The position numbers and the translations under genes were made by a program. DNA of 64,000 nt from Asanoa siamensis (GTDB lineage: Bacteria; Actinomycetota; Actinomycetes; Mycobacteriales; Micromonosporaceae): the NCBI RefSeq assembly GCF_016862555.1, contig NZ_BONE01000027.1, positions 1-64,000 of the forward strand, given 5' to 3'. The notes beneath the pieces were generated by a model, which did not search any database, was not told the DNA's origin, and saw only the letters and a list, made by a program, of their open reading frames with translations. Below, one piece after another: positions 36,101-44,099 of the stretch (the stretch's first letter is position 1; the number at the start of each line of letters is the position of its first letter).

Positions 36101-36257
36101 CGCGCAGCTCGTCGAGCTGTGCCGGCGTCACCGTGCCGACGTAGACCTCCAACTGGTCACCCGCACCGGGCGCCGCCGCCCGGGCCGGCGATGCCGCGAG
36201 CATCGCGGCGACCACCGTGGCGGCGGTCGCAGCCGCCAGCCATCGTCTAGATCTCAT
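33147..36257 (-). CDS. Secreted M14 zinc carboxypeptidase, multidomain
   Basis: A 1036-residue exported protein. The signal peptide RRWLAAATAATVVAAMLAAS ends in ARAAA. The M14 domain has zinc ligands in AQHAREW (His181, Glu184) and NYHSAAQLLLYG, substrate-binding NADGYDYTF and LNRNFGYKW, and the catalytic Glu in GFTPEMST. EF-hand-like DNDGDGQITTLDGVD is inserted. The C-terminal part resembles the beta-sandwich and adhesion domains of immune-inhibitor-A proteins. ATG 36257 follows GAGGGGG. An extension to 36308 lacks a signal-peptide logic. Confidence 0.9.
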   Translation of the reverse strand: MRSRRWLAAATAATVVAAMLAASPARAAAPGAGDQLEVYVGTVTPAQLDELRAAGVDAEEVTVGTDGANTRVEAVLSERNADRLADQGVKLSVKKVRGKAASQALREQARAGWEAFRPYSAPGGIRDELVATAARYPKLAEVVNFGKTTQGKTMTAVRVTKNAKNVRDGSRPATLYMGAQHAREWITVEMTRRLMHYVLDNYGKDPVITNLVDKTELWFLPVHNADGYDYTFTEDNRLWRKNLRDNDGDGQITTLDGVDLNRNFGYKWGYDNEGSSPQITSDTYRGPAPDSEPETKALHSLYSKIRPEFFINYHSAAQLLLYGVGWQVSTPTPDDVISITMAGDDAHPAVPGYDPDISAELYTTNGDADSGLSARWGGLGFTPEMSTCAAAADSVPDDEWLAEDCVSDFIFPDDEDLIEAEFQKNIPFAIATGRSALDPDDPVSAVGRTTPDFVVDAFDFSYGTRQPVAVTARRALRDVRMHYTVNGGRPQTTSVREWRGGERYGNEGDDYYAELRGTVTKAKKGDTVEVWFSGKKPGKGPVASSHFTYTVSQDIGGDVLVLAAEDVTGLSPAQTGTSAKYADEMQAALTAAGRSSDVYDMDTRDRKAPHPLGVLSHYKAVVWETGDDVIPRAQGQVPGTAAKSALETELAVRDYVNEGGKIFITGKNAMYAQNINGSYYYEPDVPAQPECTDPHDPPCLPLFNDFQQYWLGAYAYVDGSGSDEEGNPLPLNGTGGRFTGFQGTLNAPGSAENQDHTASFLATSSILPQDEFPWFGTSSAPVGWVRPGAPPFDPYEGDYYAFSGRGDEAYKRLGRTVDLTGKSSGQLRFFTSYDIETNWDFMFVEARTAGGDDWTTLPDVNGKTTQNTGDSCAANSPGRLHPQLNHYVTFTATDEPCLPTGTSGAWHAATGSSGGWKEWVVDLTPYAGKQVELSITYMTDWGTEGLAAFVDDVRVVADGATLASTGFETDLGGFTVLGPPPGSAPNVTDWSRTQLGFEEGAVITTQDSVYTGFGFEGLAPAQRDDLVKRAIRHLLG

Positions 36258-36372
36258 CCATCCCCCTCGCTCATGACAAAGGGGCTCCTCCACGTCGAAG
36301 AGCACCAATGTGGAGCCTGCCGACTGCGTAGGCGCCGGTCAATGGATGGCTACCCTCGACGGAACCCTACGG

Positions 36373-37368
36373 TTACGGCTGGCTACGCGGGGTCAACGAG
36401 GCAGTGGGGGACGTGTGGCGGACCGCCCAGAGCGCGGCCTCGGTGCGCGATGTCGTGCCCGTCTTGCGCAGCAGGTTGGAGACGTGCACGGTGACGGTCC
36501 GCACGGAGATGCCGAGCGCCCGCGCGATCTGCTTGTTGGCCATGCCGTCGCGCAGGCAGACCAGCACCTCGGCCTCGCGGGCGGTCAGCTCCGCGGCGGC
36601 CGGATCGGCGGGCCGCGCAGGCGCGAGCAGGGCGGCCATGTCGTCGGCGGGCGTCGTGGCGACGAGCTCCGTCAGGCGGTACGCGTTGCCGCCGGTCCGC
36701 TGCCACACCTCGCGCGCGGCGCCGGGCGGGATCTCGCGGTCCGGGTAGACCTGCGCCAGCACCGCCGCCACGTCGGCCGGCCGCAGCGGGCCGAGGTGGG
36801 CCCGGATCGCGCCCGGCGTGCCGGTCAGTCGGGCCAGGGTCCGGGCGACCAGTGGGTCTGCACTGGGCCGGCTGGTCACCAGCAGCAGGGCCGGCAGGCC
36901 CGGCGCCGCCGCGAGCTCGCCGACGAGGTTGAGGCTGGCCGGGTCGAGGGCGTGCAGGTCCTCGACCACGAGGACGGCGGGCCCGGCACCGGCCAGGTGG
37001 CGGACCACCCGCGTGGCGACCCGCAGCAGCGCGCCGGGCGCGAACCGCTCGACCGGGGCGGCGTCGTGCTGGGCGAGCCAGGCGAGGGCGGGGCCGGGTG
37101 CGGGCAGGCCGCGGGTGTCCCGGCCGCTGAGGACGGCGGCCAGCCAGTCGTACGGCGCCGGCGAGTGGATGCGGGCCTGACCGGCGAGCACGGTGCCCGG
37201 TGTCGGGTCGAGTTCCGCGAGCACGGCCGCCAGCAACGCGCTCTTGCCGGTGCCCGGATCGCCGGTGAGCACGGCGACCCGTACGCCGGCGAGGTCACCG
37301 GCGACCGTGGCCCAGGCGGCGGCCAACTCGGCGCGTTCCCGCGCTCGCCCGACCATCGTCACCGGCAT
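36373..37368 (-). CDS. ATP-binding LuxR-family regulator (short LAL type)
   Basis: About 331 residues: an N-terminal AAA/STAND-like ATPase with Walker A GDPGTGKSALLA and Walker B AVLVVEDLHALD, then a C-terminal LuxR HTH (LTAREAEVLVCLRDGMANKQ; IARALGISVRTVTVHVSNLL). Full LAL regulators are about 900 residues, so the sensory central region is missing here. ATG 37368 is used; ATG 37356 is an alternative. It is divergent from the PP2C gene, which may be its target. Confidence 0.8.
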   Translation of the reverse strand: MPVTMVGRARERAELAAAWATVAGDLAGVRVAVLTGDPGTGKSALLAAVLAELDPTPGTVLAGQARIHSPAPYDWLAAVLSGRDTRGLPAPGPALAWLAQHDAAPVERFAPGALLRVATRVVRHLAGAGPAVLVVEDLHALDPASLNLVGELAAAPGLPALLLVTSRPSADPLVARTLARLTGTPGAIRAHLGPLRPADVAAVLAQVYPDREIPPGAAREVWQRTGGNAYRLTELVATTPADDMAALLAPARPADPAAAELTAREAEVLVCLRDGMANKQIARALGISVRTVTVHVSNLLRKTGTTSRTEAALWAVRHTSPTASLTPRSQP

Positions 37369-37432
37369 CACGCACACACCCTACGAAACAATGCGTAGAG
37401 ACTGCGATCGACGGGTTTGAGATGCTCGTACC

Positions 37433-38140
37433 ATGCCCCGCTTGATCTTGCGTGCTGTGACCGTGACCGACGTCGGCCCGGCCCGGCCCAACAACGAGGA
37501 CGCGGCGTTCGCCGGGCGCCGCCTGGTGGTGATCGCCGACGGCGTCGGCGGCATGCCGGCGGGCGAGATGGCCAGCGAGATCGTCATCGAGGCGCTGCGC
37601 GGGCTGGAGGACCAGGACACCCCCGACCCGGCCGGTGCGCTGGCCGGCGCGGTCGAGCAGGCCAACGCCCAGATCGCCGCCGAGCACCAGGGCGCGGGCA
37701 CGACGGTCACCGCGGGCCTGCTGCAGGGCGACTACCTGGGGCTGCTGCACGTCGGCGACTCCCGTGGCTACCTGCTGGCCGCCGGCGCGCCCGAGATGGT
37801 CCGGTTGACCCGCGACGACACGTTCGTCCAACTGCTCGTCGACCGGGGCGCGCTGACCGCCGAGGAGGCGCGGGGGCATCCGCGCCGCTCGGTGATCACG
37901 CAGGCGGTGCAGGGCGACAGCTACAAGGCGGCGACGGCGCTGCTGCCGGTGGAGGCCGGCGACCGGGTGCTGCTGTGCAGCGACGGCCTGTCCGACTACG
38001 TCGAGGACACGGTCATCGGGCGTACGCTGCGCGAGGTCGTCGATCCTGACGCGTGCGCCCGGCAGCTCGTGGCGCTCGCCCTCGCCGCCGGCACCTACGA
38101 CAACGTCACCGTGGTCGTGGCCGACGTGGTGACCGCCTAG
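37433..38140 (+). CDS. PP2C-type Ser/Thr protein phosphatase
   Basis: A 235-residue single-domain PPM phosphatase. Metal ligands are in RPNNEDAAF, IADGVGGMPAGEMAS, LLCSDGLSDYV and GTYDNVTVVV. There is no membrane segment, unlike PstP. Candidate roles include dephosphorylating STAS antagonists such as BldG, but no link is shown. Its stop overlaps the convergent oxidase stop. Confidence 0.9.
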   Translation: MPRLILRAVTVTDVGPARPNNEDAAFAGRRLVVIADGVGGMPAGEMASEIVIEALRGLEDQDTPDPAGALAGAVEQANAQIAAEHQGAGTTVTAGLLQGDYLGLLHVGDSRGYLLAAGAPEMVRLTRDDTFVQLLVDRGALTAEEARGHPRRSVITQAVQGDSYKAATALLPVEAGDRVLLCSDGLSDYVEDTVIGRTLREVVDPDACARQLVALALAAGTYDNVTVVVADVVTA

Positions 38141-39447
38141 GCCCCGAGCACCCGCTCGGTGTAGGCGTTGGCGAAGACCCGATCGGGGTCGAGCCGATCG
38201 CGCAGCGCGACGAACTCGTCGAAGCGCGGATAGACGGGGCGCAGCGACTCGGCGTCGCGGTAGTGCAGCTTGCCCCAGTGCGGCCGGCCGCCGAGCTCGC
38301 GGGCGAGGCTCTCCACCGCCCGGAAGTAGGGCTCGTAGGGCGCGCCGGCGAACTGGTGCACGGCGACGTAGACCGAGTCGCGGCCGTAGCCGTGGGAGAG
38401 CGGGATGTCGTCGGCGGCGGTGAACCGCACCTCGACGGGGAACTGCACCTTGAACGGCAACGTCTCGATGATCCGGGGCAGCGCGCCCAGCACCGTCGGG
38501 AACGCGTCGCGCGGGAAGCCGTACTCCATCTCCGTGAATCGCACCCGGCGCGGCGTGCAGAAGACGGTGTCCGACCGTCCGGTGTAGACGCGCTCCGTGA
38601 GCGCGCGGGCGGAGATCGCGTTGATGGGGGCCACCGCGGCCGGCAGCGCGCGGCCCAGCCGGCAGGCGCCCGCGAACACGGTGTTGGCCAGGAAGTCGTC
38701 GTCGAGCCAGCCGCGCCAGCCCGGCAGCGGCCGGTCGTGGGCCGGCACCCGGTTGTTGGTCTTGACCTGGACCCGGTCGGTGTACGGGAACCAGTAGAGG
38801 TCGCAGTGGTCGTTCTCGGCGACGAGATCGGGCCAGCCGGTGAGCACGTCGGCCAACCGGCCCGGGCGCTCGTGGGCCCGCAGGGTGAAGGCGTCGACGC
38901 AGCGCAGCGTCACCTCGGTGAGCACGCCTAGCGCGCCGAGCCCGACCCGGGCGGCCGTGAAGACCTCCGGGTGGTGCTCCGCGTCGCAGCGCAGCACCTC
39001 GCCCGTGCCGGTGACCAGGGTCAGGCCGACCACGAACGTGGACAGGCAGCCGTACGCCGCGCCGGTGCCGTGCGTACCGGTGGAGATCGCGCCGGCGACG
39101 GTCTGCGCGTCGATGTCGCCGAGGTTGGGCAGCGCGAGGCCGTGGCTGGCGAGCAGGGCGTTGAGGGTCGCCAGGGTCATGCCGGCCGGCACCGTCACGG
39201 TCCTGGCCTCGCGGTCGACGTCGACCGGGCCGGGCAGCGCGGTCAGGTCGACCCGCACGCCGTCGGTGACCGCGATGTCCGTGAAGGAGTGGCCGGAGCC
39301 GACGGGCTTGAGCCGCCCGCCCGTCTTGATCAACTCGACGAGCGCGTCGAGGTCGCGGGGGCGCTCCGCGCGCGCGGTGGCCTGCTGGTTGCCGGCCCAG
39401 TTGCGCCACTGCGCCACGCTGGTCGCGGCGGCTCGACTCGCGGTCAT
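38137..39447 (-). CDS. FAD-linked D-arabinono-1,4-lactone / sugar-lactone oxidase
   Basis: A 436-residue FAD-dependent oxidase. The PCMH-type FAD domain includes PVGSGHSFTDIA (the His that often holds flavin covalently) and GAISTGTHGTG. The ALO domain at the C-terminus ends HWGKLHYRD and RVFANAYTERVLGA. The family oxidises aldonolactones. ATG 39447 has GGAGG five bases upstream. A palindrome lies 14 bp upstream and a TetR gene is divergent from it. Confidence 0.88.
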   Translation of the reverse strand: MTASRAAATSVAQWRNWAGNQQATARAERPRDLDALVELIKTGGRLKPVGSGHSFTDIAVTDGVRVDLTALPGPVDVDREARTVTVPAGMTLATLNALLASHGLALPNLGDIDAQTVAGAISTGTHGTGAAYGCLSTFVVGLTLVTGTGEVLRCDAEHHPEVFTAARVGLGALGVLTEVTLRCVDAFTLRAHERPGRLADVLTGWPDLVAENDHCDLYWFPYTDRVQVKTNNRVPAHDRPLPGWRGWLDDDFLANTVFAGACRLGRALPAAVAPINAISARALTERVYTGRSDTVFCTPRRVRFTEMEYGFPRDAFPTVLGALPRIIETLPFKVQFPVEVRFTAADDIPLSHGYGRDSVYVAVHQFAGAPYEPYFRAVESLARELGGRPHWGKLHYRDAESLRPVYPRFDEFVALRDRLDPDRVFANAYTERVLGA

Positions 39448-39460
39448 GGCGGCCTCCACA

Positions 39461-39479
39461 ATATGAACAGCTTTCATAT
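39461..39479. promoter_or_regulatory. Candidate TetR operator upstream of the lactone oxidase
   Basis: ATATGAA CAGCT TTCATAT, a 7-5-7 perfect inverted repeat. It is AT-rich in GC-rich DNA and lies in the divergent spacer between the oxidase and the TetR gene. Confidence 0.55.
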
Positions 39480-39625
39480 CAGTGTTTAAGCGCGCGCGTA
39501 AGAGTGTCCTGTCAAGAGTCCCCGCAAATACCGCCCTTCTGCTGAATACCTCTCATCCGGGTTGCTCGTTGATCCGAGTAACGTTCCCCCCGCGCGGGGC
39601 CGAAAGAGGAAGGATGTGGTGAGGC

Positions 39626-40255
39626 ATGACGACATCAGCCGTCACCACGGGCCCGCTGCGCCGGGTGCCGGTGCAAGGCCGCAGTGTGGCCCGCGTCCAG
39701 CGGATGCTCGACGCGTGCGCCGAGATCGTCGACGAGGTCGGCTACGAGGGCCTGACGACCACATTGCTCGCCGAGCGTGCCGAAGTGGCGATCGGTTCCG
39801 TCTACCAGTTCTTCCCCGACAAGCGGGCCATCGTGCAGGCGCTGACGCTGCGCAACATGGAGGCCTACCTGGAGCGGTTGGCCAACCGCTTCGGCAGCGG
39901 CACGTTCGCTGACTGGTGGGAAGGCGTCGACGCCGGCATCGACGAGTACATCGAGATGCACCGCACCGTGCCCGGCTTCCGGACCCTGCACTTCGGCGAC
40001 GTCGTCGACGTGCACCTGCTCGACGAGGAGCGCGACAACAACGCGGTCATCGCCGAGCAGCTCGCCCGGCTGCTCGTCGAGCAGTTCCACGTCGCCGACG
40101 AGCCACGGCTGCGGTTCGCCCTGGAGATCGCCGTCGAGGCCGCCGACGCGTTGATCAAGCTGGCCTTCCGGCGCCGCACCGAGGGCGACGAGCGGGTCCT
40201 CGCGGAGGCCAAGGCGCTCATCCGCGAATACCTGCACCGGCACGTCTCGGTGTAA
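39626..40255 (+). CDS. TetR-family transcriptional regulator
   Basis: A 209-residue regulator. The N-terminal HTH (YEGLTTTLLAERAEVAIGSV followed by YQFFPDKRAIVQAL) is typical of TetR, and the C-terminal ligand domain is undefined. ATG 39626 follows GAGG. It is divergent from the lactone oxidase gene and probably represses it and itself through the palindrome at 39461. Confidence 0.88.
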   Translation: MTTSAVTTGPLRRVPVQGRSVARVQRMLDACAEIVDEVGYEGLTTTLLAERAEVAIGSVYQFFPDKRAIVQALTLRNMEAYLERLANRFGSGTFADWWEGVDAGIDEYIEMHRTVPGFRTLHFGDVVDVHLLDEERDNNAVIAEQLARLLVEQFHVADEPRLRFALEIAVEAADALIKLAFRRRTEGDERVLAEAKALIREYLHRHVSV

Positions 40256-40257
40256 GG

Positions 40258-40299
40258 AACGGTCCGTTCTTAACGCTTTCCGTATAAGAACGGACCGTT
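40258..40299. terminator. Inverted repeat between convergent genes, also a direct repeat
   Basis: Perfect 15-bp arms 40258-40272 and 40285-40299 with a 12-base loop, between the TetR stop and the stop of the next, convergent gene. Each arm contains the near-palindrome AACGG(T/A)CCGTT. Each is followed by TAACGCTT, so the two halves are also direct repeats 31 bp apart. It may act as a terminator, an operator or both. Confidence 0.6.
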
Positions 40300-40307
40300 G
40301 CTAACGC

Positions 40308-41513
40308 TTAGAGGAAGGCGTGGCCCTCGCCGCGGTAGGTGGGCTCGACGGCGATCACCGTGTCGTCGTCGATCAGGTGGAGCTCGTTGACGTGCTCGGC
40401 GAGCTCACCCGCCTTCGCGTGCCGGAACCAGACCCGGTCGCCGACCCGCAAGGAGTCGGCGGCCGGGCCGCGCAGCGGGGTCTGCACCTCGCCGGCGCCC
40501 TCGGTGCCGATCATCTTCAGGCCCGCCGGCAGCCACGGGGTCGGTTGGCGGCTCGGCTCGGCGGGGCCGGACGCGATCCAACCGCCCCCCAGCACGGTCA
40601 CCAGGCCGGGTCCCGGCCGGCGGACCACCGGCTGGGCGAAGAACGCGGCCGGTGTCGGCCGCCAGGCCGTGTACGCGTCGAACAGCGTGGGCCCGTAGAG
40701 GCCGGAGCCGGCGGTGATCTCGGTGACCGACGGGTCGCCGCCGGTCAAGCTGACACTGCCGGTGCCGCCGCCGTTGACGAACTCCAGCTCGGTGACGGCG
40801 CGGACCGCTTCCACCACGGCACCGCGCCGGTCCAGCAGCTCGCGCCAGGACCGCCGCTGCATCGCCCGGATCGCGAGGGCCCGGGCGCGCCGGCCGGGTG
40901 GCGCGTCGCCCAGGCCCGCGATCTGGGCCTCGTACGACATGATCCCGACCAGCTTGAACGCCGGTCGCTTGGCGATCGCCTCGGCGAGCGCGCGGGCCTG
41001 GTCGGGCGCGTGCACGGGGGAGCGGAACACGCCCAGGTGAACGCGTCCACCGGCGAGCCGGTAGGAGGCGTCGAGGTCGACGCAGAGCCGGATCTCGGTG
41101 CCGCCGGTCGTCGACTCGAGGAAGTCGAGTTGCTCGACGTTGTCCACCATCAGAGTGACACCGGTCCGCAGGCGCTCGTCGCCGGCCAGGTCACGCAGGG
41201 CGGCCCGATCCGCGGTCGGATAGGCGACTACGGCGTCGTCCGTAACGCCCGTCCGGACGAGCCAGTTGGCCTCGGCGAGCGTGTACGCGAGCACGCCGTG
41301 CCAGCCCGGACGACCAAGCACCCGGGAGAGCAGCGCGCGGCAGCGCACCGACTTGCTGGCCACCCGCAGCGGCTTGCCGGCGGCGCGGCTGACCAGGGCA
41401 TCCGAGTTGGCGTCGAACGCCGCGAGGTCGACGACGGCGCACGGCGGGTCGAGCTCCGCGGTGGCCTTGTCGAACCTTGCCCTTTGGGACGTTTCGGGGG
41501 TTTTACCGGACAC
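40308..41513 (-). CDS. PLP-dependent amino-acid deaminase/aldolase (alanine-racemase-like barrel)
   Basis: A 401-residue fold-type III PLP enzyme, like D-threonine aldolase. The PLP lysine lies in LRVASKSVRC near residue 50. The barrel ends with GGGTGSVSL (phosphate binding), and the C-terminal domain has VWFRHAKAGELAEHVNE, resembling the metal-binding His region of D-threonine aldolases. Cytoplasmic. Homologues sit beside the tmk fusion in other actinomycetes, as I recall. Confidence 0.82.
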   Translation of the reverse strand: MSGKTPETSQRARFDKATAELDPPCAVVDLAAFDANSDALVSRAAGKPLRVASKSVRCRALLSRVLGRPGWHGVLAYTLAEANWLVRTGVTDDAVVAYPTADRAALRDLAGDERLRTGVTLMVDNVEQLDFLESTTGGTEIRLCVDLDASYRLAGGRVHLGVFRSPVHAPDQARALAEAIAKRPAFKLVGIMSYEAQIAGLGDAPPGRRARALAIRAMQRRSWRELLDRRGAVVEAVRAVTELEFVNGGGTGSVSLTGGDPSVTEITAGSGLYGPTLFDAYTAWRPTPAAFFAQPVVRRPGPGLVTVLGGGWIASGPAEPSRQPTPWLPAGLKMIGTEGAGEVQTPLRGPAADSLRVGDRVWFRHAKAGELAEHVNELHLIDDDTVIAVEPTYRGEGHAFL

Positions 41514-41717
41514 ATCTGCACCGTAGCGGGTGGGAATGCAATGCGAAACACCCTCGTGTACGCGGCACCCTTACGGGCGTATCGGGGCAGCTAGGGTCAG
41601 GGATCGACCGGAAGGCGGCGTGGCCCGTAAGGGGCACGACGCATGAGGACCTCAGGATGATGTCGGGGTGGGCGTGATCGTCCACGCCGTTAGAGTGAGG
41701 TCCGGGGGAGCCCAGCG

Positions 41718-44099
41718 ATGGGCCGGCACTGCGGAGGTACGGCCATCGACACGAACGTCAGCGGAGAGGACCTCGAGCGCCCCGGCGCACGTCCGGACGC
41801 CGCCGGGTCCAGCACCACCAACCGCTCGCAGCAGGTCGACCTCTCCGGCGTCAGCGCGCTGCGGGCCGTGCTCCGGATCCGGCCGTTCCGCCGGCTCTGG
41901 CTGGTGCTCGGCGTCGCGTCGCTGGGTGACTGGCTGGGCCTGCTGGCGACCTCCATCTTCGCCTCGGCCCAGGTCAGCGGCGACACTGCCAAGGGTCTCG
42001 CGTTCGGTGGCGTGATCGCCGTACGCCTGCTGCCCGCCCTTATCCTCGGCCCCGTGGCCGGCGTGCTGGCCGACCGGTTCGACCGGCGCTACACGATGGT
42101 CATCTGCGACCTGCTGCGGTTCGTGCTGTTCGCGTCGATCCCGCTGGTCGCGCTCCTCGGGTTCTCCGGCGCGGTGGTGGTGGGCTGGGCGGCGATCGCC
42201 ACCTTCATCATCGAGGCGATCACGCTGATCTGGATCCCGGCCAAGGAGGCCGCGGTTCCCAACCTGATCCCCAAGGCCCGGCTCGAGGTCTCCAACCAGC
42301 TGACCCTGATCACGACGTACGGCCTGACGCCCGTGCTCGCGGCCGTCGGCCTGGCCGCCCTCGACGCCAGCGTCCGGGGCATCACCGGTTCGGCACCGGC
42401 CGACTGGGCCGAGCCCGCTCAACTCGCGCTCTGGTTCAACGCGTTTTCCCGGCTGGCCACCGCGATCGTGGTGTTCTACGGCATCAAGGAGATCAGCGGC
42501 CGCACCTCGCCGCAGGACCGCGAGAACACCAGCATGTTGCGCCAGTTCGTCGACGGCTGGAAGTTCATCGGCAACTCCCCACTCGTACGCGGCCTCGTGC
42601 TCGGCATCTTCGGCGCGTTCGCCGGCGGCGGCGTGGTGATCGGCACCGCCCGGTTCTTCACCCAGTCGCTCGACGCCGGTGACGCCGCGTTCTACCTGCT
42701 CTTCGCGTTCCTGTTCGTCGGTCTCTCGGTCGGCATCGGGCTCGGCCCGGCGATCATCAAGGACCTCTCCCGGCGGCGCTGGTTCGGCATGAGCATCGTG
42801 CTCGCGGCCGCCTCGGTGATCGTGCTCGCCGCCTCGATCCACCTGTCGATGGCGATCGTCGGCGCGGTGCTGGTCGGCGCCGGCGCCGGCATGGCGTTCC
42901 TCGCCGGCATCACGCTGCTCGGCGTCGAGGTCGCCGACGAGGTGCGCGGCCGGGTGTTCGCGGTCGTGCAGACCGGCACCCGGGTGGTGCTGATGATCGC
43001 GATCGCGCTGTCCAGCCTGCTGGTCGGCGTCGGCGGCTCGCGCACGCTCGACGTCGCCTCGCTCGGCATCTCGATCTCCTCGACCCGGCTGCTCCTGCTG
43101 GCCGCGGGCGTCGCCGGCATCCTCTCCGGGATCAGCGCGTTCAAGCAGATGGACGACAAGCCCGGCGTCGGCGTCCTGGCCGACCTGTGGGGCTCGATGC
43201 GCGGCCGGCCGCTCTCGCCCGCCGAGCCGTCGGCCTGGCGCGGCGTCTTCGTGGTCTTCGAAGGCGGCGAGGGCAGCGGCAAGTCGACCCAGGTCGCGGC
43301 GCTGGCCGATTCGCTGCGGGCCGAGGGGCGCGACGTCGTGGTGACCCGCGAGCCCGGCGCCACCGACGTCGGCCAGCGGATCCGGTCCATGGTCCTCTCG
43401 CAGGACACCGATCTGTCGCCGCGCGCCGAGGCGCTGCTCTACGCGGCCGACCGGGCCCACCACGTGGCGACCGTCGTCCGGCCGGCGCTGGCCCGCGGGG
43501 CGGTGGTCGTCAGCGACCGCTATGTCGACTCCTCGCTGGCCTATCAGGGCGCTGGTCGTACCCTCCCGGTCGAGGAGGTGTCCTGGCTCTCCTCGTGGGC
43601 GACCGGGGGCCTCAAGCCCGACCTGGTGGTGCTGCTCGACGTCGAACCCACGGTCGGCCTGTCCCGGGCGGCCGAGCGGGGTGTGCACGACCGGCTCGAG
43701 ACCGAGGCGCTGCCGTTCCACGAACGGGTCCGGTACGCGTTCCTCGACCTGGCCGCCGCCGACCCGCGCCGCTACCTGGTGCTCGACGCGACCCGGCCGC
43801 GGGACGAACTCGCGCTCGCGGTCTTCGACCGGGTGACCCCGATGCTGGGCGACCCCGGGCCGGAGCATCCGGGGCCGGCCAAGCAGCCCGACACGTCGAC
43901 GGAGCCGGAACTCTCCCAGCAGGAGATAGCCTCGATCGTCGACGCGGCGCAGCGTGGCGAGCCCGCGGATTCGAACTCTTCGGATTCTTCGGATTCTTCG
44001 GACTCCGGGGCGGATGACGACAGGCCGTCCGCGCGGCTGGCCGCCGCGCAGCGCACCCCGCCACCGCCGCCGGACCGGGAGTTGGAACCACGTGGCTGA
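41718..44099 (+). CDS. tmk: MFS transporter fused to thymidylate kinase
   Basis: A 793-residue fusion. Residues about 50-480 form a 12-helix major facilitator module (GPVAGVLADRFDRRY loop between helices 2 and 3). Residues about 510-720 are dTMP kinase, with P-loop FEGGEGSGKST, DRYVDSSLAYQG and LEVEP-like VVLLDVEPTVG. The tail is acidic with an SSD tandem repeat and a Pro-rich end. The kinase makes dTDP for DNA synthesis; what the transporter carries is unknown. The same fusion occurs at this locus in Streptomyces, as I recall. The stop overlaps the holB start. Confidence 0.92.
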   Translation: MGRHCGGTAIDTNVSGEDLERPGARPDAAGSSTTNRSQQVDLSGVSALRAVLRIRPFRRLWLVLGVASLGDWLGLLATSIFASAQVSGDTAKGLAFGGVIAVRLLPALILGPVAGVLADRFDRRYTMVICDLLRFVLFASIPLVALLGFSGAVVVGWAAIATFIIEAITLIWIPAKEAAVPNLIPKARLEVSNQLTLITTYGLTPVLAAVGLAALDASVRGITGSAPADWAEPAQLALWFNAFSRLATAIVVFYGIKEISGRTSPQDRENTSMLRQFVDGWKFIGNSPLVRGLVLGIFGAFAGGGVVIGTARFFTQSLDAGDAAFYLLFAFLFVGLSVGIGLGPAIIKDLSRRRWFGMSIVLAAASVIVLAASIHLSMAIVGAVLVGAGAGMAFLAGITLLGVEVADEVRGRVFAVVQTGTRVVLMIAIALSSLLVGVGGSRTLDVASLGISISSTRLLLLAAGVAGILSGISAFKQMDDKPGVGVLADLWGSMRGRPLSPAEPSAWRGVFVVFEGGEGSGKSTQVAALADSLRAEGRDVVVTREPGATDVGQRIRSMVLSQDTDLSPRAEALLYAADRAHHVATVVRPALARGAVVVSDRYVDSSLAYQGAGRTLPVEEVSWLSSWATGGLKPDLVVLLDVEPTVGLSRAAERGVHDRLETEALPFHERVRYAFLDLAAADPRRYLVLDATRPRDELALAVFDRVTPMLGDPGPEHPGPAKQPDTSTEPELSQQEIASIVDAAQRGEPADSNSSDSSDSSDSGADDDRPSARLAAAQRTPPPPPDRELEPRG

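Noticed and set aside
33159-36494. A 1111-codon plus-strand open frame opposite the M14 carboxypeptidase gene.
   Set aside because: It is the GC-driven antisense shadow of a gene with clear zinc-peptidase motifs; the translation is Val/Arg/Gly-rich without any domain.
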